Shown: positions 7,866 through 15,492 of the stretch, piece by piece
Numbering within the stretch: position 1 is the first letter of the stretch
Layout: every line of letters begins with the position of its first letter
Source of the DNA: Actinomycetes bacterium
GTDB taxonomy: Bacteria > Actinomycetota > Coriobacteriia > Coriobacteriales > Coriobacteriaceae
Length of the DNA stretch: 16,292 nucleotides
Assembly (NCBI GenBank): GCA_023441725.1
Contig: JAEZNV010000145.1
Span: 1-16,292 of the forward strand
Reading direction: 5' to 3'
Translations under genes and position numbers: made by a program
The notes under the pieces: generated by a model
The model's database searches: none
Told to the model about the DNA's origin: nothing
Seen by the model: only the letters and a program-made list of their open reading frames with translations

Positions 7866-7884
7866 CTACTATCTAGCAGGGCTT

Positions 7885-7902
7885 TTGTTGATGAGTCAAC
7901 AA
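7885..7902. promoter_or_regulatory. TTGTTGA-N4-TCAACAA inverted repeat
   Basis: Seven-base perfect arms around TGAG, unrelated in sequence to the TAAAC sites. It may bind a second regulator of the divergent region. There is no adjacent T-run to suggest a terminator. Confidence 0.4.
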
Positions 7903-8086
7903 GGAATTTGGGTGACAGATTATATAAAATCCCACGTAGATGGCCATTTATAAATAAACAGCACTATATGTAATGCCTTGGCATTCAATTACGTTCACCC
8001 CCGATTTCCTACCGTTCACCGGACTGCAAACGGCAAAACTGCCACAAATTCAACGCTGCGTGTAAACTAAGCGCTGTAAACGTTCA

Positions 8087-8103
8087 GTAAACAGATTGTT
8101 TAC
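8087..8103. promoter_or_regulatory. GTAAAC-N5-GTTTAC inverted repeat upstream of the PTS gene
   Basis: GTAAACAGATTGTTTAC has 6-base perfect arms. Together with TGTAAAC at 8061 and 8075 it forms a cluster of half-sites in the same orientation about 110-150 bp before the PTS start. It is a candidate operator for the rightward genes. Confidence 0.5.
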
Positions 8104-8209
8104 GACAGCGTATCTAAGGGTTCGGTAACCGTAAGGGGTTATAGGCACCGGGCCAAAGGCGTGCCTGCGCCCAAGTGATTAGGCACACGATGATATGGGG
8201 AGGGGTCCC

Positions 8210-9637
8210 ATGGCAGTAGATAACAAGCAGATTGCCACCGATGTCCTCGAGCTCGTGGGCGGTGCGGAAAATGTCACCGTCGCCACCAACTGCATGACGC
8301 GTCTGCGTCTGACGCTCAAGGACAACAACAAGGCCGACGTGGAGAAGATCAAGAAGGTCAAGGGTGTTCTGGGCTGCCAGTTCGCCGGCAGCCAGCTCCA
8401 GGTCATCATCGGCCAGAACGTGCCCAAGGTGCTCGCCGAGTTCGTCGCCATGTCCGGCGTCAAGCAGGGTGCCGCGGTCGACGAGAACCTCGACGCTTCC
8501 AAGGAGAAGTTCGAGATCAAGAACCTGCCCAACATCATCCTCGACTACCTGTCGGGTTCCATGACCCAGCTGATTCCGCTGCTCATGGCCGGAGGTCTGT
8601 TCCGCACCATCGCCGCGGTCCTCGGCCCCACCATGCTCGGCGTTCTCTCCGATACCGATCCGACCTACACGTTCCTCTACACCACCCTGTACGAGGCCAC
8701 GTTTACCTTTATCCCCATCTACCTGGGCTATGCCGCTGCTAAGAAGCTCGGCGCCTCTCCGGTTCTGGGCATGCTCCTCGGCGGCGCTCTCATGGCCCCG
8801 TCCGTCGTGAGCGTCGCGACTCAGGAGGGTGGCGGAATCATCTCCGTCTACGGCATCCAGATCGCCGCTGCCAACTACCAGCAGTCCGTCCTGCCGATCA
8901 TCCTCTCGGTGCCCGTCCTGTACTTTGTTGAGAAGTTCTTTAAGAAGGTCATGCCCGACGTGCTGTCCACGGTCTTCACGCCGTTCTGCACCATGATCGT
9001 CACCATTCCCATCGCCTTCATCGTCCTTGCCCCGATCGGTAACGAGATCGGTAGCCTCATCGCCAACGCCCTCTTTGGTCTTGCTGACCTTGGCGGTATC
9101 GGTATCCTGATCGTCATGGCCATCCTCGGCGCCTTCTGGCAGCTCTTCGTGGTCTGCGGCATGCACATGCCCGTCATCCTGCTCGCTCAGGTCCAGATCA
9201 TCGCCGCCGGCTACGATCCCTTCGTCTTCGTTTCCACCAACTGCGCTATGGCCGCTGTCTGGGGCTGCGCCTTCGGTGCCTTCCTCAAGATGAAGAACCC
9301 CGACGAGAAGGGTCTTGCCCTGGGTTACGTCATCTCCGCCATCGCCGGCGGCGTCACCGAGCCCGCGCTCTTCGGTATCCTCATGCGCTTCCGTCGCACC
9401 ATGCTCGGTATGTTCATCGGCGGTGCCATCGGCGCTGTGTTCTCCGGCCTCATGGGTGTTACCTACTACCTGGCCGGCGGTGCCTCCAACTTCCTGGTCT
9501 TCACCAACTACCTGCAGGGTGGCCAGATGAACACCGTCTGGGCTATCGTCGGTATGGCGATCTCCTTTGTCATCGCAGCCGCCGTCGTCTTTGCCACTGG
9601 CTTCTCCAAGGAGGAGCTCGCCGAGATGGAGGCCTAA
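8210..9637 (+). CDS. PTS sugar permease, EIIBC (glucose/sucrose/beta-glucoside superfamily)
   Basis: A 475-residue phosphotransferase-system permease that imports and phosphorylates a sugar. The EIIB domain is residues 1 to about 85, with the phospho-cysteine C28 in TNCMTRLRL and the downstream VKGVLGCQ and VIIGQNVPKV elements. A linker to about 105 leads into EIIC (about 107-460), with LIPLLMAGGL, repeated hydrophobic helices and the GVTEPALFG substrate-site motif at 381-389 (E384). No EIIA domain is fused, so phosphate must come from an EIIA encoded elsewhere. The start at 8210 has GGGGAGGGG just upstream; the in-frame ATG at 8195 overlaps that site. The B-C order and EIIB motif fit sucrose, trehalose, beta-glucoside or N-acetylmuramate types; the sugar cannot be fixed from sequence alone. 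It is followed by a strong terminator. Confidence 0.93.
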   Translation: MAVDNKQIATDVLELVGGAENVTVATNCMTRLRLTLKDNNKADVEKIKKVKGVLGCQFAGSQLQVIIGQNVPKVLAEFVAMSGVKQGAAVDENLDASKEKFEIKNLPNIILDYLSGSMTQLIPLLMAGGLFRTIAAVLGPTMLGVLSDTDPTYTFLYTTLYEATFTFIPIYLGYAAAKKLGASPVLGMLLGGALMAPSVVSVATQEGGGIISVYGIQIAAANYQQSVLPIILSVPVLYFVEKFFKKVMPDVLSTVFTPFCTMIVTIPIAFIVLAPIGNEIGSLIANALFGLADLGGIGILIVMAILGAFWQLFVVCGMHMPVILLAQVQIIAAGYDPFVFVSTNCAMAAVWGCAFGAFLKMKNPDEKGLALGYVISAIAGGVTEPALFGILMRFRRTMLGMFIGGAIGAVFSGLMGVTYYLAGGASNFLVFTNYLQGGQMNTVWAIVGMAISFVIAAAVVFATGFSKEELAEMEA

Positions 9638-9678
9638 GGCCAAGCCATTCGGTCACACGCGACCTTACCTACACGACA

Positions 9679-9714
9679 GGGCCCCGTCAGGCGCAAGCCC
9701 GGCGGGGCCCTTCT
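9679..9714 (+). terminator. Intrinsic terminator after the PTS gene
   Basis: GGGCCCCG (9679-9686) pairs with CGGGGCCC (9703-9710) around a 16-base loop, followed by TTCTT. It begins 41 bp after the PTS stop. The T-tract is short, so some read-through into the glycosidase gene is possible. Confidence 0.8.
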
Positions 9715-9776
9715 TACAAGGTAGACTGATTGGGATGGGAGATGCCCGCCCACAAGGGCTTGCTAAACGACGGAGG

Positions 9777-9801
9777 CTTTCGCGCGGGGTTACCGCGAAA
9801 G
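9777..9801 (+). promoter_or_regulatory. Hairpin in the leader of the DUF4038 gene
   Basis: CTTTCGCG (9777-9784) and CGCGAAAG (9794-9801) form a perfect 8-base stem with a 9-base loop, about 45 bp before the glycosidase start. No T-run follows, so it is more likely an operator or a 5' mRNA structure than a terminator. Confidence 0.4.
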
Positions 9802-9846
9802 AATCTGCCGGTTCGCAACTCCTTTATCAAACGAAAGGACATGCAG

Positions 9847-11160
9847 ATGAGTTTGGGAAAGCTGACCGTTAACGGTCGTCAGGACGGCTTTTTGTGCGAG
9901 GGCAAGCCGTTCTTTTGGTTTGCCGATACGTGCTGGAGCGCGTTTACGAGCATTACCGAGACCGATTGGGACTACTATCTGACCCGTCGCGCCGAGCAGG
10001 GCATGAACGTACTGCAGATCAACACGCTGCCGCAGTGGGATCGCTGCTGCCCCGATCTGGGCATTTGGCCCTATGCCAGCGAGGACGGCGTGCATTTTGA
10101 TTGGTCCCGTCCCAACCAGGCGTACTGGAACCGCGCTGCTGCCATGTGTCGCGCTGCCGTCGAGCATGGCATTCGTCCGGCGCTCGTACTTATGTGGTGC
10201 AACTACGTGCCCGGTACCTGGGGCGCCAAGATTGCCGAGCATTGCGGTGCCGAGGTTATGCCGCGCGAGGAGGTTCGTGCCCACGTTGCCCGCGTCGTCG
10301 AGAACCTGGGCAAGTTTGACCCTGTCTACGTGGTGGCGGGCGATACCGACTTTACCAGCGACGAGGCGATCGCTTATTACGAGGACGCCCTCGACGAGGT
10401 CATCAAACGCGCGCCCGAGGCGTTGCGCACCATGCATATCAACCGCGGCAACCGTACCATCCCGGCACAGTACCTGGACCGTCTGGACTTCTACATGTTC
10501 CAGCCCGGTCACAACTACGAGGGCCAGCCCGAGGCATGGCGCCTGCCGCAGGACTTTATCGCCAACTATCCTAAAAAGCCGATGGTTAACTCCGAGCCCT
10601 GTTACGAGCAAATGGGCGCGTCGCGTAACGTGTACTGGCGCTTCACTGCACAGGACTGCCGCGCGAGCGTGTGGTCGTCGATCCTTGCCGGTGCGAGCGC
10701 CGGCGTGACCTATGGCGCGCACGGTGTTTGGAACTGGCAGACCAGCAAGAGCCAGGGCTCGGTTCTGGGCGAGGGCTTCGACATGCCGTTCCGCTGGCAG
10801 GAGTGCCTGCAGTTTGCGGGCGTTTGGGACTTTGGCGCGATCGAGCATGTGCTTGTCGGCCTGGGCGCTACGGCTAGCGACGACGCGCTTGCCGTGGTTC
10901 CGGCGCAGGAGCTGCTCGATGATGCGCGCGAGGCCATTCGCGTGGCGCGCGTTGGCGATCGGGTCGTCACGTACCTGCCGCGCACCACGGCGCTCAAGTT
11001 TAAACTCGACGGTGCGCGCGGCTGGGCGGCGACAGTTCTCGACATGGAGGACAAGCGCATCGCCAAGCTGCCCGTCCGCGACAACGGTGACGGCACCGTG
11101 CGCGTGGCTCAGCATCCCTTTGAGCACGACGCGCTGGTGATCCTGACCCCCAGGCGCTAA
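9847..11160 (+). CDS. DUF4038 glycoside hydrolase (GH140-like) with C-terminal Collagen_bind_2-type domain
   Basis: A 437-residue DUF4038 protein, a TIM-barrel family that includes GH140 apiosidases. The N-terminus (LTVNGRQDGFLCEGKPFFWF, then ADTCWSAF) is diagnostic, followed by YYLTRRAEQGMNVLQINTLP near 43-62. Candidate catalytic residues are D166 (VVAGDTDF) and E250 (VNSEPCYE). The last 85 or so residues (about 355-437, EAIRVARVGDRVVTYLP ... VILTPRR) match the small beta domain called putative collagen-binding domain of a collagenase, which is usual in this family and says nothing about collagen. No signal peptide is present. The ATG at 9847 is chosen because AAAGGA lies 7 bases upstream; the ATG at 9841 is too close, and the frame extends back to 9730 without another good site. 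It lies downstream of the PTS gene, so it probably cleaves the imported glycoside. Confidence 0.88.
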   Translation: MSLGKLTVNGRQDGFLCEGKPFFWFADTCWSAFTSITETDWDYYLTRRAEQGMNVLQINTLPQWDRCCPDLGIWPYASEDGVHFDWSRPNQAYWNRAAAMCRAAVEHGIRPALVLMWCNYVPGTWGAKIAEHCGAEVMPREEVRAHVARVVENLGKFDPVYVVAGDTDFTSDEAIAYYEDALDEVIKRAPEALRTMHINRGNRTIPAQYLDRLDFYMFQPGHNYEGQPEAWRLPQDFIANYPKKPMVNSEPCYEQMGASRNVYWRFTAQDCRASVWSSILAGASAGVTYGAHGVWNWQTSKSQGSVLGEGFDMPFRWQECLQFAGVWDFGAIEHVLVGLGATASDDALAVVPAQELLDDAREAIRVARVGDRVVTYLPRTTALKFKLDGARGWAATVLDMEDKRIAKLPVRDNGDGTVRVAQHPFEHDALVILTPRR

Positions 11161-11205
11161 CGGCTCTTCTCCAACACTTACAACCCAGTCCCTTTCATTT
11201 CGCCG

Positions 11206-11234
11206 CACTCATTGGGGACGTACTTAAATGAGTG
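11206..11234. repeat. REP-like hairpin, GGGGACGTACTT core (copy 2)
   Basis: Identical over 29 bases to 4521-4549: arms CACTCATT and AATGAGTG around GGGGACGTACTT. A second core, TCATTGGGGACGTTCTTTGG, follows at 11236-11255 without a matching right arm and may be a degenerate copy. It lies 45 bp after the glycosidase stop codon. Confidence 0.75.
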
Positions 11235-11455
11235 GTCATTGGGGACGTTCTTTGGGAGGGCAGTTTGCGTGGCGGTTATGTGGCCCACGGTGAGACCTAC
11301 GTCGGCGATATGTTGCTTCGTCTGACCAAAGTAGAGGCGTAAAACAGAGAGATAATTGGCTCCGGGCGCAACTTGCTGCATGACCATCATGGGGGGCAGC
11401 CCCTGTGGCGGTCGTGGCGATGCGCGTCCGGGGCTATGGCGCGTGAGGGGCGAAT

Positions 11456-12367
11456 ATGCAGGAGTTCTTTGGAATCGATGTGGGCGGTACGGCCGTTAAA
11501 TGGGCTGTGCTGGGCGAGGATTTTTCCATCCGCGAGCGCGGGAGCCTGCCGACGGGCTTTACCACGGCTGAGGAGACGGTTTCGGCGCTGATCGGGCTCG
11601 TCGAGCCGTACCGTGAGCGTGTGAGCGCCGTAGGCGTGAGCGCACCCGGCGGTATCTACGAGGGAGATGTCACGGGAACGATCCATCGCGGCGGTGCGCT
11701 CACGTTTATGGACGGCTGCCCACTGGGAAAGCTCATGCGCGAGGCGCTGGGGGTGCCGGTCGCCGTCAATAACGACGGTAAGTGCTGTGCACTCGGTGAG
11801 TATGCGGCTGGCGCTCTGCGCGGGACGCGTTTTGGCGTGGTGCTCGCTATCGGCACGGGCATCGGCGGCGGTATCGTCATCGACGGCAAGGTCCTGCGCG
11901 GCGCGCACTGCTTTGCAGGCGAGTTCAGCTTCTTGCGCAACGATGTCACGACTGCCGCGAACATGGAAAACTCCTTTGCGGGTTCGGGCGGTTGGCGTGC
12001 GCTCCGTGATGCCGTCGTTGCCGAGAAGGGCCTGCCTGCGGATTCTCCGGTGGACGGCCGCCGCGTCTTTGAGTGGATCGCGGATGGCGACATGGCGGCG
12101 CAGCGCGCGCTCGACCGCTACGCTCGTGCCTTTGACGGACAGCTCATCAACCTGCAGGCCGTGCTCGACCCCGAGGTCTTTGTGATCGCAGGTGGTATCT
12201 CGTGCCATCCCGAGCTCGTCGATGCCCTGCGTGCGCAGATGCCGCTGGCCCTCGCGGGTTACGAAGGGACCCTTGCCGGCATTCCCGTGCCGCAGATTAA
12301 GGTGGCCGAGCTCGGCAACGACGCCAACCTTTACGGTGCTGTCCAGGAGGCCATTCGCCTGGTGTAG
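11456..12367 (+). CDS. ROK-family sugar kinase
   Basis: A 303-residue ROK-family kinase without the N-terminal helix-turn-helix of ROK repressors, so an enzyme that phosphorylates a sugar with ATP. FGIDVGGTAVKW (D8, G10, T12) is the phosphate-binding motif, VNNDGKC places the catalytic aspartate at D107, and AIGTGIGGGIVIDGK (131-145) is the second ATP motif. VIAGGIS near 243-249 closes the ATP site. Where most ROK kinases have GEIGH and a CxCGxxGC zinc site, this protein has HCFAGEFSF (151-159) with no cysteine cluster, resembling beta-glucoside kinases of the BglK type. The start has GAGGGG upstream. It lies 295 bp after the glycosidase gene, with a REP-like repeat between, and probably phosphorylates the unphosphorylated sugar released by the glycosidase. 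Transcription with that gene is possible but not shown. Confidence 0.9.
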   Translation: MQEFFGIDVGGTAVKWAVLGEDFSIRERGSLPTGFTTAEETVSALIGLVEPYRERVSAVGVSAPGGIYEGDVTGTIHRGGALTFMDGCPLGKLMREALGVPVAVNNDGKCCALGEYAAGALRGTRFGVVLAIGTGIGGGIVIDGKVLRGAHCFAGEFSFLRNDVTTAANMENSFAGSGGWRALRDAVVAEKGLPADSPVDGRRVFEWIADGDMAAQRALDRYARAFDGQLINLQAVLDPEVFVIAGGISCHPELVDALRAQMPLALAGYEGTLAGIPVPQIKVAELGNDANLYGAVQEAIRLV

Positions 12368-12385
12368 CGTGAGCCAAACGAGGCT

Positions 12386-12475
12386 GTCAAAAAAAGATAA
12401 AGGCCGGCGTAAAGCGCCCCCATTCCCTTAGCACAGGAAATGGGGGCGGTTTAATTTGAGGCGGGACTTTTTGAC
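12386..12475. terminator. Bidirectional terminator between kinase and mgtA
   Basis: CGCCCCCATTCCC (12415-12427) pairs with GGAAATGGGGGCG (12436-12448) with one mismatch. An outer pair, GTCAAAAA (12386-12393) with TTTTTGAC (12468-12475), provides U-rich tracts on both strands. It lies between two convergent genes, 19 bp after the kinase stop and 19 bp after the mgtA stop, and suits termination in both directions. Confidence 0.8.
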
Positions 12476-12493
12476 CGCTTGATGGGTCGCGCG

Positions 12494-15262
12494 TCACAGC
12501 AGCTCGCCGTGGCGGGCGATGTAGCGGCGCTTTGCTAGCTGGGTGAGCGCGATGTAGGCGGTGACTATGCCGACGAGCAGTGCGAAAAAGCTCGTGGGCA
12601 GCGTCGTAAGGCCGAGCGCATCGGCGATGGGGCTTGCCGGCAGCCAGGTGACGAGCGCCAGGCCTAGCACGGTGAGAGCGCACAGCGCGGACGCGGCGTG
12701 GTCGCGCAGGCTCGGCAGGCGCGGGGAGCGCAACATGTGGACCACGAGCGTCTGCGACCACATGGACTCGACAAACCAGCCGCTCTGGAAGATTGCGGCG
12801 AAGGTCGTCATACCCGCGGCGTTGCCCGCGGCGGCAAGCTCGGACCAGCTTGCGCCCACGGCGGCGGGGCACACCACAAAGAAGAGCGCGGCGAAGGTCA
12901 CGATGTCAAACAGCGAGCTCACGGGGCCCAGCTCGAGCATAAAGCCCTTGATGGACGCGGCGTCCCAGGCGCGCGGGCGGGCAGTCCAGGCGTCGTCGAC
13001 GGTATCCCACGGCAGCGCGATGCACACGATCTCGTAGACCAGCGACAGCAGTACCAGCTGCAGGGCGCTCATGGGCAAAAACGGCAAGAACAGGCTCGCG
13101 ACGGTCACGGACAGCACGTTGCCAAAGTTGGAGCTCACTGTGGTCTTGAGGTACTTGAGCAGGTTGCCGTAGGTGCGGCGGCCTTCGATGATGCCGCGTT
13201 CGAGCACGCCCAGGTCCTTCTGAAGCAGGATGATATCGGCGGATTCCTTGGCAATGTCGACGGCCGAATCGACCGAGATGCCGCAATCGCTCGCACGCAT
13301 GGCGGCGGCGTCGTTGATGCCGTCGCCCATAAAGCCCACGGTGTGGCCGAGCAGCTCGCGCATGACGCGCACCAGGCGTGCCTTCTGCAGTGGCGAGAGC
13401 TTGGCGAAAAGGTGAGTTATCTCGGCGCGCTCGGCAAGTTCGGCGTCATCGAGTGCATCGATCTCGGAGCCGAGCAAGACGTTGCTCGCGTCGATGCCGA
13501 TCTGCTCGCAGACGGTGGCGGCGACGCGATCGTTGTCGCCGGTCAGGACCTTTACCGCCACGCCCTTGGCTTCGAGGGTGGTGACGGCGCCCGCGGCACT
13601 TGCTTTAGGTGGATCGAGGAAGGCCAAAAAGCCCATCAGCACCATGTCGCATTCGTCGGCGATGCCAAACTCGCCCACGCAGCGCGGATTGGTTTTCTGC
13701 GCCACGGCAATTACGCGTAGGCCCTCGGCGTTAAGCCCGGCGACCTGCTTGCGAATCTGGGCGAGCCTGTCTTTGGTGAGCGGCTGGGCGATGCCATCGA
13801 CCTCGACAAAGGAGCAGATCTCGAGCATTTCCTCGGCAGCTCCCTTGGTAACCATCTGGGTTTTGCCCTGGGCGTCGGCTACAACTACGCTCAGGCGACG
13901 GCGCGAGAAATCGAAGGGCACCTCGTCGACCTTGGTATAGCGGTCGCGCAGGCTCTGACCCAGCATGGAATCGGGTGCGACGGTCGAGGGCGTCACGTCG
14001 GCACGGTCGATTACGGCCAGGTCGATAAGGTTCTTGAGGCCGGTCTGGAAGAAGCTGTTCAAAAACGCATGACGCAGCACGCGTGCGTCCTCGTTGCCGT
14101 CGGTGTTGAGGTAGCGCTCGAGCACGATGCGGTCTTCGGTGAGGGTGCCGGTCTTGTCGCAGCACAGGACGTCCATCGCGCCGAGGTTTTGGATTGCCGG
14201 CAGCTCCTTGACGATAACCTGGCGGCGGGCGAGGTCCTTGGCGCCCTGCGACAGGCTCGTGGTCACGATGACGGGGAGCATCTGCGGCGTGATGCCCACG
14301 GCCACGCTCGTGGCGAACAGCAGCGCGTCGATGACGTTGCCCTTGGTGGCGGCGTTGATGGCAAAGACGGCCGGCGCCATAACGAGCATGAGGCGTACGA
14401 GTAGCATGGAGACGCTCGAGACACCGCGGTCAAACGCGCTCTTCTCGCCGCGCCCGTTGAGCATCTTGGCGATGCTGCCCAGGTAGGTGTCCGAGCCGGT
14501 GGCAACGACAAGCGCCATGGCGGTGCCGTTTTGCACGGAGGTGCCGGTAAAGACGATGTTCTTGCAGGCGGAGAGCGGCAGCGCGGAGCCGTCGGCACCC
14601 TCGACGACGGTGATGGCAGCTGTCTTCTCGACGGCCTCGCTCTCGCCGGTGAGCGCGGACTCGATTACAAACAGATCGCGCGCGGTGATGATGCGGGCAT
14701 CGGCCGGCACCATATCGCCGGCAGAGAGACGGATCACATCGCCGGGGACGAGCTCGTCGAAGGGGATCTCGACGCGCTCGCCGTCGCGCAGGGCGGTGCA
14801 AGTGTTGGAGACCAGGTCCTTGAGGGCCTCTGCCGCATTGCCGCTGCGGGCTTCCTGGATAAACTTCATGCCGCCCGATACCAGCAGCATGATGCCGATG
14901 ACGATGACCGTGGAGGGGTCGCGCTGCGGCTCGGGCACGGCGAGCACGTCGATGTAGAGCGAGACCAGCGCGAGCGCGGCGAGGATGCCGGCGAAGGGAT
15001 CGATGAACGCGTCGGCGATGCGGCGGGCGAGCGTCTTGGTCGGTGCCTCGATGGTGTTGGGGCCGGAGGCGTCCAGGCGCTCGGTTGCCTGCTCGGCGGT
15101 GAGGCCGTTTGCCGTGGCGTCAAGCAGTACGAGGGCGTCCTCGGCGCTATGGGTGGCGGCGAATATGGTGTTCTTGGACAGGCCGGTGTGAGCGGCAGGG
15201 CGCGCCGTGCGGCTGCGCTTGGAGATAGCTTCGAGTACCGTGGCGGTTTTGAGCATCAGCAT
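12494..15262 (-). CDS. mgtA: Magnesium-importing P-type ATPase, MgtA type (P3B)
   Basis: A 922-residue integral membrane ATPase that imports Mg2+ by ATP hydrolysis. The order is typical: a soluble N-terminal segment; first membrane pair about 85-135; actuator domain with ALTGES (203-208); second pair about 285-335 with GITPQMLPVIV (323-333), a hallmark of the MgtA/MgtB subfamily; phosphorylation site D369 in DKTGTLTED; nucleotide-binding KGA (473-475); TGDND (574-578); GDGINDAAAM (646-655); then C-terminal helices ending near 910. Length matches the family. The start at 15262 has AAGGAGG five bases upstream; a second ATG at codon 3 is less well placed. It is a single-gene unit read away from pyrE. 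Its long upstream region contains a likely promoter, a short leader frame and a REP-like hairpin, suggesting leader-based control. Gene name confidence is good; magnesium specificity is inferred from the family. Confidence 0.95.
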   Translation of the reverse strand: MLMLKTATVLEAISKRSRTARPAAHTGLSKNTIFAATHSAEDALVLLDATANGLTAEQATERLDASGPNTIEAPTKTLARRIADAFIDPFAGILAALALVSLYIDVLAVPEPQRDPSTVIVIGIMLLVSGGMKFIQEARSGNAAEALKDLVSNTCTALRDGERVEIPFDELVPGDVIRLSAGDMVPADARIITARDLFVIESALTGESEAVEKTAAITVVEGADGSALPLSACKNIVFTGTSVQNGTAMALVVATGSDTYLGSIAKMLNGRGEKSAFDRGVSSVSMLLVRLMLVMAPAVFAINAATKGNVIDALLFATSVAVGITPQMLPVIVTTSLSQGAKDLARRQVIVKELPAIQNLGAMDVLCCDKTGTLTEDRIVLERYLNTDGNEDARVLRHAFLNSFFQTGLKNLIDLAVIDRADVTPSTVAPDSMLGQSLRDRYTKVDEVPFDFSRRRLSVVVADAQGKTQMVTKGAAEEMLEICSFVEVDGIAQPLTKDRLAQIRKQVAGLNAEGLRVIAVAQKTNPRCVGEFGIADECDMVLMGFLAFLDPPKASAAGAVTTLEAKGVAVKVLTGDNDRVAATVCEQIGIDASNVLLGSEIDALDDAELAERAEITHLFAKLSPLQKARLVRVMRELLGHTVGFMGDGINDAAAMRASDCGISVDSAVDIAKESADIILLQKDLGVLERGIIEGRRTYGNLLKYLKTTVSSNFGNVLSVTVASLFLPFLPMSALQLVLLSLVYEIVCIALPWDTVDDAWTARPRAWDAASIKGFMLELGPVSSLFDIVTFAALFFVVCPAAVGASWSELAAAGNAAGMTTFAAIFQSGWFVESMWSQTLVVHMLRSPRLPSLRDHAASALCALTVLGLALVTWLPASPIADALGLTTLPTSFFALLVGIVTAYIALTQLAKRRYIARHGELL

Positions 15263-15344
15263 AGGGTCCTCCTTGTTGAAGGGAGTTAGCGTACGTGTCG
15301 TATTTGCTTCAAAAAACCTAGATGTCGCTCACGTCAAGCTCGCG

Positions 15345-15381
15345 AACCACCACAAAGGGGACAGGCACCTTTGTGGTGGTT
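15345..15381. repeat. REP-like hairpin with GGGGACAGGCACC core, inside the mgtA leader
   Basis: AACCACCACAAAGG (15345-15358) is perfectly complementary to CCTTTGTGGTGGTT (15368-15381), leaving the loop GGACAGGCA. An outer CGTCAA (15332-15337) can pair with TTGACG (15382-15387) if seven bases bulge. The GGGGAC start of the core is shared with the elements at 4477-4549 and 11206-11234, while the arms differ. It lies about 83 bp upstream of the mgtA start, within the predicted transcript. Confidence 0.75.
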
Positions 15382-15402
15382 TTGACGATCGGTTCGTGGT
15401 GC

Positions 15403-15474
15403 TTATGCGAATACGGAATCCTCACGGCGTGCCGAGGGCGACATGCAGGTTTTTCGACTAGGACTGCCTTCCAT
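15403..15474 (-). CDS. Possible 23-residue leader peptide of mgtA
   Basis: A 23-codon frame plus stop, beginning MEGSPSRKTC and ending EDSVFA, 140 bp upstream of mgtA on the same strand. Its ATG is preceded by AAGGAGG with a 6-base spacer, as good as any site in the window. It has no recognisable homologue, membrane segment or signal. Its position between the predicted promoter and mgtA recalls the MgtL leader peptide of enterobacterial mgtA, but the sequence is not similar beyond an early Glu and Pro. It could be a regulatory leader, a small protein or a chance frame; the strong ribosome binding site is the main support. Confidence 0.5.
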   Translation of the reverse strand: MEGSPSRKTCMSPSARREDSVFA

Positions 15475-15492
15475 GGCACACCTCCTTAAGGC

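Larger units (their letters stand above)
7720..8209. promoter_or_regulatory. Divergent control region between esterase and PTS genes
   Basis: A 490-bp AT-rich gap without a credible gene, from which the esterase (minus) and PTS permease (plus) are read in opposite directions. It holds the palindromes listed separately and further half-sites: TGTAAAC at 8061-8067 and 8075-8081, and GGTAAACGG near 7818-7826. The stretch TGTAAACGTT at 8075-8084 matches the left and central part of a LacI/CcpA-type site. AT-rich tracts such as TATATAAAAT (7921-7930) could be promoter elements, but no plus-strand -35/-10 pair is convincing. Regulation by an unlinked LacI-type or similar sugar regulator is inferred. 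Confidence 0.6.

Noticed and set aside
8114..9643. 509-codon open frame on the minus strand opposite the PTS gene
   Set aside because: Its product is rich in Asp, Gly, His and Glu with no domain, and the plus strand encodes an unmistakable EIIBC permease. It is a codon-bias shadow.
9790..11208. 472-codon minus-strand frame opposite the DUF4038 gene
   Set aside because: No recognisable motif and fully antisense to a well-supported gene.
11178..11390. 70-codon minus-strand frame in the gap before the ROK kinase
   Set aside because: Its C-terminal part merely translates the REP-like repeat, and there is no good ribosome binding site. The N-terminal part (YLSVLRLYFGQTKQHIADVG) could be a gene remnant, but I cannot support it.
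11387..12208. 273-codon minus-strand frame opposite the ROK kinase
   Set aside because: No family features; the plus strand carries the intact ROK motifs.
12698..13720. 340-codon plus-strand frame opposite mgtA
   Set aside because: His/Gly/Ala-rich antisense product with no motif; the minus strand encodes the ATPase hydrolase motifs here.
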